From Ravibacter sp037191015 (GTDB lineage Bacteria > Bacteroidota > Bacteroidia > Cytophagales > Spirosomataceae), in contig JBBCKD010000026.1 in assembly GCA_037191015.1 (NCBI GenBank), forward strand, positions 78,050 to 142,049: a stretch of DNA of 64,000 nt. Reading direction: 5' to 3'. The notes below the pieces were generated by a model. It searched no databases. It worked only from the letters and a program-made list of their open reading frames with translations, and was not told where the DNA came from. Within the stretch, counting starts at the first letter, position 1. Every line of letters begins with the position of its first letter. Below, in pieces: positions 44,464 through 54,900 of the stretch. The translations under genes were made by a program, and so were the position numbers.

Positions 44464-44495
44464 TGGCTGTTTATTAAGGATAAAGGTTTGATCTT

Positions 44496-45917
44496 TTACT
44501 CCCAGTCGTCAGTCCGGAAGGGCGCAACGGGCAAACCGGATCTGTCGAAAAGGGTAGGGGACGGGGCATTGGAAAATGCAAACCGGGCGGCGGCAGGCCG
44601 GCTGACCTGATCGGACCATATTTCCAGCTGGTTTTTGCCAATTATCCGGGCTTTGCCTTCTACGAATTTCCGGTCCGGGCCTGCAATGAAAAATTCTTTG
44701 ATCTCGTTGTTCCGGAACTCCAGCCCCTTGTCCGACACATCTTTCAGCGTAACGACTATTTTGTCGCCTTTTATCTTCGAATGGCTTAGCGACGGACTCT
44801 TGTAATGACCGGTTTTAACGGCATAGTGTTCTGCCAGAGCATAGTCCGCCAGTCTTTTCCCAACTTCACCTTTGTATGCCGGGTGTACATCCTGTAGATC
44901 GTCGACCTGGTCGGTGATGACCACCATTCCTGTTTTGGGGATATCCAGCGCCCCGGCTTGCTGTTCCCTTACATAGGCGCTATGTAGCCTGGTACTGTCC
45001 TGTTTATAGGCGAATGGTGCGATCTGAACGTAGTAGAACGGGAAAGCAGATTGCGTTTCCCTACGCCAGTGCTCTATCATCATGGTTTGGAGCTGACGGT
45101 AGGCCCGCGGGAAATGGGTGTTGGATTCGCCCTGGTACCAGATCACCCCCGCAAATTTGAAGTCAATGACCGGCGACACCATAGCGTTGTAGATGTAGCC
45201 CGCATGAAGCGGCCAGTGGTTGCTTGGAGGGATCGTTTTTGCGGAGTGGCGGGTATCGGGATAGAGCTCAACCAGCTCTCCGGGAATCCATGATTCGATA
45301 TAGGAGCCGCCCCAGGCAATATCGAGAAGGCCGATTGGCGTGTTGAGATTTTGCTGAAGACTTTTGCCAAAGAAATAACCTACAGCGCTGAAGTTGTAAA
45401 GAGAAGCCGAATCGCAAACCGACCAGGCGCCTTTTACGTCTGCCTGTCGCTGAGGAGTGGCCCTTTTCTGCATTTTGTAAAGCCTTATTTGCTGATTTTT
45501 TGCATTTGGAAGTTCCCGGAGCGCATCTTTGACGCCGTGTCTGGCGCTCCATTCCATGTTAGACTGACCGGCGCATATCCAGACCTCCCCGACCATGATG
45601 TCCTGAATCGAATAATTTTCGTCAGCGCTTTTCACGGTGATCGAGTAAGGGCCTCCGGCTACCGGCGTATTTACAAAAAAATGCCAGGAGGCGTTGGCGT
45701 CTCCTTTGATCCTGAATTCTTCCCCGGACCAGGATACCGTAACGGTAGCGTTTTCCCATGGATCAGCCCAGCCCCATATCCTGATCTTTGTATTTTGCTG
45801 CAGCACCATGTGATCGGCAAAAACAGACGGCAGGGTTACTTTTGCCTGGCATAGGAGGGGTATCAGGCTCACTATGCCTGGCAGGATCATCCGGGAAACA
45901 CCATTGAAAACACGCAT
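44496..45917 (-). CDS. Sialate O-acetylesterase (SGNH family)
   Basis: 473 aa, signal peptide (SLIPLLCQAKV). SGNH block I is ICAGQSNMEWS (Ser nucleophile), the oxyanion Gly/Asn block is GVIWYQGESNTHFP, and the Asp/His pair lies in DVHPAYKGEVGKRLADYA. An N-terminal beta-domain (ADHMVLQQNTKIRIWGWADP) precedes the catalytic domain, as in the family. It removes O-acetyl groups from sugars, not only sialic acid. The start is 7 nt after the upstream esterase stop, so the two are likely cotranscribed. Confidence 0.9.
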   Translation of the reverse strand: MRVFNGVSRMILPGIVSLIPLLCQAKVTLPSVFADHMVLQQNTKIRIWGWADPWENATVTVSWSGEEFRIKGDANASWHFFVNTPVAGGPYSITVKSADENYSIQDIMVGEVWICAGQSNMEWSARHGVKDALRELPNAKNQQIRLYKMQKRATPQRQADVKGAWSVCDSASLYNFSAVGYFFGKSLQQNLNTPIGLLDIAWGGSYIESWIPGELVELYPDTRHSAKTIPPSNHWPLHAGYIYNAMVSPVIDFKFAGVIWYQGESNTHFPRAYRQLQTMMIEHWRRETQSAFPFYYVQIAPFAYKQDSTRLHSAYVREQQAGALDIPKTGMVVITDQVDDLQDVHPAYKGEVGKRLADYALAEHYAVKTGHYKSPSLSHSKIKGDKIVVTLKDVSDKGLEFRNNEIKEFFIAGPDRKFVEGKARIIGKNQLEIWSDQVSRPAAARFAFSNAPSPTLFDRSGLPVAPFRTDDWE

Positions 45918-45923
45918 GTGTAA

Positions 45924-46823
45924 TCAGTTAAAATGTTTGATATACTCCAACAACTCCCGGTCCATTTCCTCGTTCCCGCAACTCAGGCCATGGTCGTCGC
46001 TGTCGATCTCGACAAGCTCAACGGGGCTTCCGCTCCGCTTCACATACTTGTAAAAAAGCCTTGACGAACCGACAGTTACTACTTTATCGCCGGTTCCGTG
46101 CCAGATTTTTACCGGCACCGGGTAGAGCTTCAGCGTATCGCCGCCGGACCTGACCAGGAATTTTGCAAGAGGATTTGAACCTGCCATAGCGCAGGAATCA
46201 AACCGGTTGCCTGAGGGATCTTCAAAGTGATATACCTCGGCAATTGCTTTCCGGGTAGTTTTCAGCCAGGGATTCTGCCAGGCCTGGCCGTATAGATCCA
46301 GCACCGGGCTATACATGACATGCGCCAGCACCAGCGGACTGTAACGGTAAACGAAGTTGGTAGATGAAAGGCCTCCCATAGAAAATCCCCCGACAATGAT
46401 CTGAGGATGAACATTGTAGTTTTCGATGATGTGCTGATACGCTTTGAACGCAGACGCAAGCACAAACTCACCTCCCATATTTTCGACGCGGCCTCCGTTG
46501 ACGTCAAAGACGGCATAGCCGTTTTCGAGCAGGAGCTCCTGTAAGCCGAATTTATTCAGAAACCACTCTTTTTCGGTCACACCTCCTCCTGCGCCGTGCG
46601 CCATGTAAACGAGCCGGGTCGGTGACCCTGTTTCGGAGTAGGAACCAGGCAGTTTGAGAATGGCGTGATCCACTAAGCTGCTCTGATTGACCTCATGGTC
46701 CGGCCTGTTTTTCAGATCACAATCCCGGATGGTAACCTGGAAGTAAATCTCCTTTCCTGTCTGGGTATAGCCCTCAGAGGTAAAAACTATCAGGAAGGGT
46801 ATTAAAGCTAGTCTTATTGCCAT
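45924..46823 (-). CDS. Secreted alpha/beta hydrolase (esterase-like)
   Basis: 299 aa, signal peptide (MAIRLALIPFLIVFTSEGYTQ). The nucleophile elbow is VGGFSMGGLSS (G-x-S-x-G), the oxyanion region is YMAHGAGGG, the late Asp is in WHGTGDKVV, and the catalytic His is in EIDSDDHGLSCG. Belongs to the acetylxylan/feruloyl-type esterase or prolyl-oligopeptidase-like group. In this array it probably removes an acyl or aromatic group from the substrate. Start ATG 46823; 85 nt from the preceding gene. Confidence 0.85.
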   Translation of the reverse strand: MAIRLALIPFLIVFTSEGYTQTGKEIYFQVTIRDCDLKNRPDHEVNQSSLVDHAILKLPGSYSETGSPTRLVYMAHGAGGGVTEKEWFLNKFGLQELLLENGYAVFDVNGGRVENMGGEFVLASAFKAYQHIIENYNVHPQIIVGGFSMGGLSSTNFVYRYSPLVLAHVMYSPVLDLYGQAWQNPWLKTTRKAIAEVYHFEDPSGNRFDSCAMAGSNPLAKFLVRSGGDTLKLYPVPVKIWHGTGDKVVTVGSSRLFYKYVKRSGSPVELVEIDSDDHGLSCGNEEMDRELLEYIKHFN

Positions 46824-46908
46824 TGTTTCCTGCCGATATATCTGTCACCAGGTCTTCTGTTCCGGGTTATTGTAGAGTTCGCTTTGGAGGAATCTCGCTT
46901 GTATCTTT

Positions 46909-47457
46909 TCAATACCACGGCTTTTCGGTGGTACATCCGTCATATCTGCCCGGCGCAGGATTGTATTTAAGGAATTTTGTCGCCCCTGCTTCCGACGTGA
47001 AATAACCTGCAAGGGTGAGCTCCTTGAACATCCTGAAATAGTGTACCGGGTCCCCGGATTTTTTACCGGCCATATAGACAGTATGTTCCTTATCGATATC
47101 TGTCAGGAATTTTTCCCTGAGAGCGGGGCTTATATCCCGGAATCCCCTTCCGTAAGCCTTCCGGCAGGCTTCTTCGAGCTTTGAGAGCCCTTCCATAAAT
47201 ATGCGTTGCTCCGCGGGGGTATAGCAATCGGTAACGATGGCATCCATAAAAGCGGCGACATCGGCCTCCTTAGCCCCGGGGGTGTCGGTAGCCGGTAAAA
47301 TAGTCTCACCGATCTCATTGAGCAGCGCTTTTTGTTCCTCGCTGAGGAGCCCCATGCCCTTCCTGAAAGTAAAAGAGCTGCTCAGGAAAGCCTGGCCTCC
47401 TATCATTGCCCCTCCCAGCAGGAAAGTTACTTTTTCGATGGCCTCTCTTCTGTTCAT
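46909..47457 (-). CDS. Gluconate 2-dehydrogenase subunit 3-like small subunit
   Basis: ATG 47457 gives 182 aa. A Tat-like or twin-hydrophobic N-terminus (MNRREAIEKVTFLLGGAMIGG) leads into the G2D-subunit-3 domain (ALLNEIGETILPATDTPGAK in two parts; helices with FMDAIVTDCYTPAEQRIF). It pairs with the GMC oxidoreductase, whose stop is 17 nt upstream. Such small subunits deliver and stabilise the exported flavoprotein (compare LacC with LacA in glucoside 3-dehydrogenase). An upstream start near 47694 lies within the GMC coding sequence and is rejected. Confidence 0.88.
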   Translation of the reverse strand: MNRREAIEKVTFLLGGAMIGGQAFLSSSFTFRKGMGLLSEEQKALLNEIGETILPATDTPGAKEADVAAFMDAIVTDCYTPAEQRIFMEGLSKLEEACRKAYGRGFRDISPALREKFLTDIDKEHTVYMAGKKSGDPVHYFRMFKELTLAGYFTSEAGATKFLKYNPAPGRYDGCTTEKPWY

Positions 47458-47474
47458 TGGAATTGATGTGATGA

Positions 47475-49151
47475 TCAGATATTTCCTTTTATCATTTCTT
47501 TGGTTGCGTAATCCACAGCCCTGGCGGTCAGCGCCATGTAGGTGACAGACGGCCCGGGGATACAACTGGAAGAGCACACAGACGAGCCGTCGGTAATGAA
47601 CACGTTCTTTACTTCGTGCATCTGGTTCCACTTGTTGAGCACGGAGGTTTTGGGATCTTTGCCCATGCGCGCAGTGCCTGTCTCGTGGATGCACGAGCCC
47701 GGGATTTTTCCACGGTCGTAAGTGGTTACATTTTTCAATCCGCCCATCTCGAGTATTTCCGCTGCGCTGTTCATGGCATCTTCTCCAAGCTTCTTTTCAT
47801 TCTCGCGGAACTCACAGTCGATACGAAGGACCGGCATCCCGAACTTGTCTTTTTTGACCGGGTCCAGCGTGACTTTATTTTCGTAGTAGGGCAGGTGCTC
47901 TCCCCACGCGGTGATGGACATACCCCAGTTGCCGGCTTCAGACAGGCGCTGTTTGAGCTGCACGCCGACGCCGTCGCCCCAGCCTATCCGTCCGCGGCCT
48001 GCGCCTCCCTGGTAAGTGTAACCGCGCAGGAATTTGTCGGTTTTGGTTTTCTCATTGATGTTGCGGAACCGTGGCACAAAAATTCCCGTAGGCCGGCTTC
48101 CGAAAGTATATTTATCCTTAAAGCCCTCAAAAGTACCTGAGGCGCCCATCCCGTAGGGCATATCCATCAGGTTGTGCCCTATCTGTCCGCTGCCGTTGCC
48201 GAGACCTTCGGGGAAAGCGTCCGATACGGAGTTGAGCAGGATCAGGGTAGTGTTGAGGGTGGAGGCATTCAGGAAAATGACCTTTGCATAGTACTCGTAT
48301 TCCTCGAGTGTTTCAGAATCAACGATCCTTACTCCCTTTGCCCGTTTTCGCTCTTTGTCGTAGATCACCTCTTTTACTACCGAAAAAGGCCTCAAGGTCA
48401 TATTGCCCGTAGCGGCGGCGGCCGGTATGGTTGCAGACACGCTGCTGAAGTACCCGCCGTAGGAGCATCCGCTTTCGCATCTGGCGCGGTACTGGCAGGG
48501 GCCTCTCGTACCGATTTGCCGGGTGAGATTGGCTGTGCGGCCGTGGATAATGAGCCTTTCCCCGTTGAAGCTTTTATTGACGCGCTCAGCTACGTATTTT
48601 TCGAGGCAGTTCATCGGCATGGGCGGCTGGAATTTGCCGTCGGGCAGGTGAGGCAGCCCGTCGCGGGAGCCGGCAATACCTACAAAAGGCTCCACGTAGT
48701 CGTACCACGGCGCAATATCCTTGTACCGGATCGGCCAGTCGACTCCGTAGCCGTCTTTGGCATTGGCTTCAAAATCGATATCGCTGCGCCGGTAGCACTG
48801 CCTTCCCCAGATAAGGCTCCTGCCGCCTACCTGGTAACCGCGGGCCCATTCAAAAGGCTTTACCTGCTCATAAGGCTGATCGAGGTCATTGACGAAAAAG
48901 CGTTTGGAGGTTTCGTGGAAATTGTAGACCCCACTCTGGACAGGACTGAGCCTTATATCTTCCTGTGTTTTGCGGCCACGGTGCGGAAGCTCCCACGGGG
49001 CCTTCATGTCGTCGTAGTCCTCAATGTGCCTGACGTTGCGGCCGCGCTCCAGGACGAGCGTTTTAAGCCCCTTTTCACAGAGCTCCTTCGCTGCCCAGCC
49101 TCCGCTGATGCCGGTGCCGACTACTATTGCGTCGTAGGTGTTGTTTTTCAT
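47475..49151 (-). CDS. GMC-family flavoprotein oxidoreductase (candidate glycoside 3-dehydrogenase type)
   Basis: 558 aa. FAD site YDAIVVGTGISGGWAAKEL at the N-terminus, GRSLIWGRQCYR flavin-contact region, and at the C-terminus HETGTARMG plus the NVFITDGSSVCSSSCIPGPSVTYMALT segment in two parts, standard for GMC. No signal peptide of its own is obvious; transport would be with the small subunit. A GMC catalytic subunit plus subunit-3-like partner plus heme protein is the layout of three-component sugar dehydrogenases such as glucoside 3-dehydrogenase, so 3-keto-sugar production is a reasonable guess. Confidence 0.85.
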   Translation of the reverse strand: MKNNTYDAIVVGTGISGGWAAKELCEKGLKTLVLERGRNVRHIEDYDDMKAPWELPHRGRKTQEDIRLSPVQSGVYNFHETSKRFFVNDLDQPYEQVKPFEWARGYQVGGRSLIWGRQCYRRSDIDFEANAKDGYGVDWPIRYKDIAPWYDYVEPFVGIAGSRDGLPHLPDGKFQPPMPMNCLEKYVAERVNKSFNGERLIIHGRTANLTRQIGTRGPCQYRARCESGCSYGGYFSSVSATIPAAAATGNMTLRPFSVVKEVIYDKERKRAKGVRIVDSETLEEYEYYAKVIFLNASTLNTTLILLNSVSDAFPEGLGNGSGQIGHNLMDMPYGMGASGTFEGFKDKYTFGSRPTGIFVPRFRNINEKTKTDKFLRGYTYQGGAGRGRIGWGDGVGVQLKQRLSEAGNWGMSITAWGEHLPYYENKVTLDPVKKDKFGMPVLRIDCEFRENEKKLGEDAMNSAAEILEMGGLKNVTTYDRGKIPGSCIHETGTARMGKDPKTSVLNKWNQMHEVKNVFITDGSSVCSSSCIPGPSVTYMALTARAVDYATKEMIKGNI

Positions 49152-49199
49152 GATGTGCCTCCCGGAAAGGCTTTTTAGGTTAACAATATCATTGCTTTA

Positions 49200-50126
49200 T
49201 CAGCCTGCAAGATTCTGGTAAAGCCCGTCGAAGGTACCGCTTCTGATACCCTGTTTTTTCACGTAAGCGAAAGTCATATCGAGCGCTTTCATCTTCGGAT
49301 CAAACCTGCCGATAGACCAGGGGTGCCACGCCAGTGTCAGGTGCTTTTTCTTCTCCCTGACGGCGAGGTCCAGGAAAACCTTGTTGACGGCAAACTCGTC
49401 TTCCGGCTTTTTAATAGGTCCTTTCGGGATAGCGCCGTCCGGCCACGGGCTGGGCCAGTTCAATAAAGCGACGCTGTCTACATTGGTATGTCCTTTCAGT
49501 ACGTTTTCGTGCCATCCATGCTTGGGGATTTCCCAAAGGTCGGGAAATCCGTCTGCCGCATAGGTAAAAGGATCGGTGATCGGCGCGGGGAGGGAGAAGC
49601 CCGGCCCCCAGCAAATGGTGGTAATGTATTTGTACCCCGCTTCCTTTACGATTTCCAGGATGTCTTTATGACCTTTGAACCCGTCTACGTAGGCATAAGG
49701 GGTAGCGTACCCGGTCATGGGTTTTCCGAATATATCTTCCAGCCGCTTTTTGGAATCTATCAACTGCTCACGCGGGTTGCCGGTACGCGGGTTCAGCGGA
49801 TGCGGAAGAATAAGCTGGTGGCTTTTGGAATGGCTCCCGATCTCGAACAACGGGTTATCCAGCAGCCTGACTACGCGCTGTTTGTTGGTGTCGTTGAGTA
49901 TGTCGGAAACGATAAAAAACGTGGCCGGCATCCCGTGCTTCAGGTGCACGTTTACGATCGATTCCAGGTGCTCAAGGCATGAAGCGCTTTCCGTGTCGTA
50001 ATTGGCGATGAAAGTAGTACTGGAACCGTGTTGCGGAATATCTTCTTCGGTTAATCCGAGCCGGCTCAGCATACCGGCAGCCAACACGCCGGTTGAGGAT
50101 TTTTTCAGAAAGAGCCTTCTGTCCAT
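49200..50126 (-). CDS. Secreted NodB-like polysaccharide deacetylase (Tat-type signal)
   Basis: 308 aa, N-terminal MDRRLFLKKSSTGVLAAG (Tat-like). The metal-binding Asp is in FIANYDTESA, the HxxxH is in GSHSKSHQL, and the later part has YITTICWGPGFSLP and LTLAWHPWSIG. Clearly the polysaccharide deacetylase/NodB fold. First gene after susD, separated by a 183-nt gap with a large hairpin (50217-50267). Confidence 0.87.
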   Translation of the reverse strand: MDRRLFLKKSSTGVLAAGMLSRLGLTEEDIPQHGSSTTFIANYDTESASCLEHLESIVNVHLKHGMPATFFIVSDILNDTNKQRVVRLLDNPLFEIGSHSKSHQLILPHPLNPRTGNPREQLIDSKKRLEDIFGKPMTGYATPYAYVDGFKGHKDILEIVKEAGYKYITTICWGPGFSLPAPITDPFTYAADGFPDLWEIPKHGWHENVLKGHTNVDSVALLNWPSPWPDGAIPKGPIKKPEDEFAVNKVFLDLAVREKKKHLTLAWHPWSIGRFDPKMKALDMTFAYVKKQGIRSGTFDGLYQNLAG

Positions 50127-50216
50127 GGGGTAAAAAGTATCTTTGAAAAAGGTTAATTGAAAAGGACCATTGAGTATATTACCCCGGATAATATCAGGTA
50201 TACTATTACCGCCGGA

Positions 50217-50267
50217 AATATTCCGGGGAGGCCCGACGTCCGACTGCGTGGACCTGCCCGGAATATT
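50217..50267 (-). terminator. Large hairpin between susD and the deacetylase gene
   Basis: AATATTCCGGG (50217-50227) is a perfect complement of CCCGGAATATT (50257-50267); inside it GTCC and GGAC add a second stem. There is no T-run, so it may slow or stabilise transcripts more than end them, lowering expression beyond susCD. Confidence 0.5.
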
Positions 50268-50309
50268 GTTAACATTCCCGATTCTTATGGCAAGGCGTTC
50301 AGCGCTGGC

Positions 50310-51944
50310 TCAGTAGTTCGGATTTTGGCTGAGCTCAGTGTTCCGGTCTATAGCTGCCTGAGGAATAGGGAGAAAATAGTTTTTTTCGGGATAGAATGTC
50401 CGTTGACCACCCGGTGCGGCAACAACCCGGTAAGTCCAGGTACCGCCGATATTTTCTATCACCATTCCATGTAAGGTCCCGTTCAGGTTCTTTTCCGCCA
50501 GCCGGAGGCGTATCAGATCATACCAGCGTTTTTCTTCGAAAGCGAGCTCAACCCTTCTTTCACGATGGATGACCTCCCTCATTTCCTCTTTATTCAATCC
50601 CTGTTTTAGGGGCGGCAGCTCTGATCTTTCGCGGACTTTGTTGACGGCATCATATACTGACTGGTCGGGTCCGGACGCTTCATTCTGTGCTTCCGCGTAG
50701 CTTAACAGCACTTCTGCATACCGGAATATGATGAAGCTCGCACTGTTTTGTCGGTTGGCGCCATTGATCGCATAGGTGGGGTTCAGTCCCTTTCTCAATG
50801 AATAACCGGTATTTGTAGCTTCGTTGATGTCGCTGAGATCGGTTGCATTCGGGCTTCCTACTCCCTGCTTCTTAACCATTTCGAAGCCGAGCCATTCACT
50901 CCCATCGTAAATAATGGACTGGTAGAACCGCTTTTCCCGGTTTTTGTAGGGATCCTGGGGGTTGTAGCCGGAGGCCGGGTCATCTATGGTCAGCCCGTTT
51001 GCCATTGCATACTCATCCACCAGTTCCTGGGTAGGGTTTACATTCCCCCACGAACGCTGAATGCCACCTGCCCGCCATGGCCCCTGCAGCCCTTCCCTAC
51101 TGCCGCCCAGGCCTGTTCCGCCGAGGTATGCCTTGTCGAATATCACTTCCGAATTCCCATTGTTTTCTTCAAAATGCAGCGTATTATAATCCGGGAACAA
51201 GCTGTATGCGTTCAGATCCATTACCTGCTTGTTGGTAGCGGCAGCCGTCTGCCACCGTGCAGCGGCGTTATCAGTGTTATACAAAGGACTGGCCCATACC
51301 AGTTCGCACCATCCTTTTAAGGTCAGCGCTGCTCCCCGTGTAGCCCTGCCGGCGTCTGATTTCAAAGGGAGATCGTTGGCGATAGCTGAGCATTCGTCGG
51401 TGATAAACCGGAAAGTATCTTCAGCGGTATTTCGCGGCCTGAAAACAGCATCTCCCTGTTCGGTCATGTTCAGAATGTCTGTTATGACCGGTACACCTCC
51501 GTAATACATCCAAAGCAACATGTAATAATAGGCCCTCAGGAATCGTGCTTCAGCGAGTCTTTGTTTTTTCCAATCTTCCGGAAGAGAAGAAGCATTGACT
51601 TTTTCTATAAACAAATTGGCCTTCCGGATACTGTTGTAGTTTCCCCAATGGCTGGGAGAATTGTTTGGCGCATACTGCGACAAGGCCATTAGGTTTCTGC
51701 TGGCAGGCCCCACGCGACTTGCCATGGAGTTGTCTGTCCAGTTTTCGCCGGGATCATCGGTTGCGAAGGGACCTGGTAAACTGGAATATACATTATTCAG
51801 AAACAGATCAGCGTTTCCGGAACTGCTCCAAAGCGTAGCGTCCGATACCTGGCTTTTTGAAGTTACCTCCAGAAAGTCGCTACATGAAGCCAGCGCCGTT
51901 ACCAGTCCAATGCAGCTTATTTTAAATATTATTCTTGTGTTCAT
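50310..51944 (-). CDS. SusD/RagB-family glycan-binding outer-membrane lipoprotein
   Basis: 544 aa, lipobox ALASC (Cys ~21). TPR-containing SusD fold: LRAYYYMLLWMYYGGVPVITD (in two parts), ALTLKGWCELVWASPLYN, FIIFRYAEVLLSYAEAQNEA, RERRVELAFEEKRWYDLIRLR, ending in the standard ELSQNPNY. It captures oligosaccharides for the SusC partner directly upstream (13-nt gap). Confidence 0.96.
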   Translation of the reverse strand: MNTRIIFKISCIGLVTALASCSDFLEVTSKSQVSDATLWSSSGNADLFLNNVYSSLPGPFATDDPGENWTDNSMASRVGPASRNLMALSQYAPNNSPSHWGNYNSIRKANLFIEKVNASSLPEDWKKQRLAEARFLRAYYYMLLWMYYGGVPVITDILNMTEQGDAVFRPRNTAEDTFRFITDECSAIANDLPLKSDAGRATRGAALTLKGWCELVWASPLYNTDNAAARWQTAAATNKQVMDLNAYSLFPDYNTLHFEENNGNSEVIFDKAYLGGTGLGGSREGLQGPWRAGGIQRSWGNVNPTQELVDEYAMANGLTIDDPASGYNPQDPYKNREKRFYQSIIYDGSEWLGFEMVKKQGVGSPNATDLSDINEATNTGYSLRKGLNPTYAINGANRQNSASFIIFRYAEVLLSYAEAQNEASGPDQSVYDAVNKVRERSELPPLKQGLNKEEMREVIHRERRVELAFEEKRWYDLIRLRLAEKNLNGTLHGMVIENIGGTWTYRVVAAPGGQRTFYPEKNYFLPIPQAAIDRNTELSQNPNY

Positions 51945-51957
51945 AATAATTGTCTGA

Positions 51958-54900
51958 TTAAAGGCTGAGGCTGATACCGAATGAAAGTACTTTTTGTTGC
52001 GGATAGCTCCGGAACGTAGATTCAGGATCCCAGTAGATCAGCTTGCTCCAGGTCAGGATGTTTTGCCCGGATGCATAGACGCGCGCATTATGAATTCCGA
52101 TCTTGCCTGCAATGCTGTCGGGAATGCGATAGCTGAGCGTAGCATTTTTCAGTCTCAGGTAGGCTGCGTTCCGCATCCAGAATGAAGATGCCTGGCTATT
52201 GTTAGCGGTAGGAGCGCCTGTTAGCCTCGGGTGTTTGGCATCCCTGTTATCCGGTCGCCAGTAATCCAGGTTTTCTTCGTAGGCGTTCATGCCGTTGAAA
52301 AACGCCCAGGCCATTTCATTTACATGATAGAGGTGGGTTTTGGCGGCGCCCTGAAACAGGATATCCAGTGACCAGTTCTTATATTGCAGCTTGGGAGAAA
52401 ACCCGTATATGATCCTCGGGGACTGGTTCGGATCACCTATAGCGACCTCATCATTGACATCGATTTTCCCGTCGCCGTTCATGTCCCGGTAGCGTATATC
52501 TCCCGGTCTTACCGCTCCCCACGGTTGTGTAGCAATACCGGGTTTAAGGGTGCCGTTGCTTTCGAAATCTTCAGGTTGGAAAAAGCCCAGGGATTCATAC
52601 CCGAACTGTGTTCCCAGCGGGCGTCCTGTTCTCCTGCGATTAGGGTTATTGTAGGTAACGGTATTCTCAAAAGTCTGAAGCAGCTTGTTTTTGGCAAAAG
52701 TGAACGTGCCGTTCAACTGGATCAGGAAATCTTTTGCCGGGCGGTAATTCACACCTGCAGAAAGATCGATTCCCCGGTTTTCCATGATCCCGGCATTTAC
52801 CTGGCTTAGCCCGATCCCGTATTCCAGAGGTGTGACCACGTCAGGCGCAACCAGCATATTCGATCGTTTTTCATAGAAATAATCGACTTCCAGGTTGAGC
52901 AGGCTCCTGAAAAGCGAAAGCTCTATACCGATATCTGTTTTCCGGGCTCTTTCCCAGGTAATGAACGGGTTAGGCTCTGCTCTTTCGCTTACGATCTGCA
53001 CAGCATTTCCCCCGATCACGTAGCCGGGGCCCGTAACACTGTAAGTGCTGAGATATTGAAAGGGACTTCCTGCGAGGGCTCCTACTTCTCCGTACGAAGC
53101 TCTGATTTTAAGATTGTCCAGCCACGTAAACTGGTTTTTCAGGAAGTTCTCTTCCGAAAGCCTCCAGCCTGCGGAGAAGGCCGGGAAAAAGCCAAAGCGG
53201 CGGTCAGGTGCAAAGAAATAATGTCCATCGTAACGCCCGCTGGCTTCCAGCAGGTATTTGCCCGCATAGTCGTAAGCTACACGATAAACGAGGCCGACCT
53301 GGCGGGCTCTGTCGGATGTGCCGCTGGTCGTCATGTCAGAGCTTGATGAGCTCCCCATATTGATCTCGTCAATATAGAGATTGTAATTCCGCCGGGTAGC
53401 GCCCAGGCTCCAGGAGTCGTTAGCCCGTGCCTCGAACAGGCCGAGCACACTGAGGTTATGATGTCCGAGTGACTTTAAGTAGTCGAAGCCTGCCTGGTAG
53501 GTAAATTGCTGTGACTGGCCGGCCTCCTGCCTGATGGAGGGCTTTGTTTCTCCAAAAATGCCGTCGTTGATCACATAAGGAGTTTTACTGAGGTCGATTG
53601 TAGCCAGGTGGTTAGGCGTAGCCCAACCCTTAATGCTGGTAAAGGTAGGGTCGTAGGCGATGGTTCCCCTCAGTTTAAATCCCTTGAGAAATGGCAGCTC
53701 CTGCTCAATATTCAACTGCGTAAATATCCCGGTAGAGCGATCTTTCAGATAACCGCTGCCATAAATAGCCGGCATAACATGACGTCCGTACATCCCGTTG
53801 CTGAACACCATAGGGCCGTATCCCGGATGGGCATATCCGATTAGCTCCAGTATCCTGCCGGTAGCATTAGCCGGTTGATCGGAATTAGGATAGCTGGCGC
53901 TGTTGATCCTGCCATTGAGGTTGAGAGAGACGGTCGTATAGTCTGATATTTTCCCTTCGATATTAAAGTTGAGATTATACCGGTTTGAATAGGTCGGAGT
54001 CCACATTCCCCGCTGATAGAGATACCCGAAGCCCGCATAATATTTGACCTTGTCGGTTCCCCCGGTCATTTCAAGGTTATGGTAGGTCATCGGTGAGTTT
54101 TTGGTAATGACAAAATCCAGTACCTGATCGGGAGAATACACATCAGGATCGGAGCCGTCGGCAAATTTCCTGAGCGCTTCGTCATCATAGGGAAGTGGAA
54201 GTCCTTCACTGCGTGCTATCTCATTCTTGAGGGTCGCGAACTGTACTGAGTTGACATATTTAGGCAATGCAGTAGGGTTCTGAAACCCGACATATCCGTT
54301 ATAGGTGATGGTTGCTTTTCCGGACTGTCCCTTTTTAGTTGTGACCAGGACTACCCCGTTAGCGCCCGCAACCCCGTAAGGAGCTACCGCAGCCGCATCT
54401 TTCAGCACTGTAAATGTCTCGATGGAATTGGGGTCGAGCTGCTGAAAGCTTCTGGGGATGCCATCTACGATCAGAAGAGGTTGTGTTGCTCCCGTAGTCG
54501 AAATACCCCTTATGAAAATACTGGAACCATCTTTCCCGGGTTCTCCCGAGCCCTGCTTGACAATTACGCCGGAAAGGCGTCCTCCAAGGCTGTTGCTCAG
54601 GTTTGCTACAGGCACGTTTGCAATTTCTTCCCCTTTCATGCTCGACACCGCCGCAGTTACCGAAGTCTTTTTCTGCGTCCCATATCCCACTACCACAACT
54701 TCCTCCAGTGACTTTTGATCCACCTTCAGCGACAGGGTGAGGAATGTTTCCGTACCGACCCTGATCTCGCGGGTTTCATAACCTACAAAGCTCAGTACAA
54801 GGATTGCACCTTCATAAACGTCGAGCTGAAAATTCCCGTTTTCGTCGGTGATGGTCCCTTGTTGGGTACCTTTCACGAGAATGCTCACTCCCGGAAGAGC

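Noticed and set aside
46909..47694. Longer version of the G2D-subunit-3 gene starting near 47694
   Set aside because: The first 79 codons lie in the GMC coding sequence and are non-protein-like; ATG 47457 gives a proper export signal.
48174..49178. 334-codon frame antisense to the GMC gene
   Set aside because: No signal or domain; the opposite strand has the FAD motif and GMC C-terminus.
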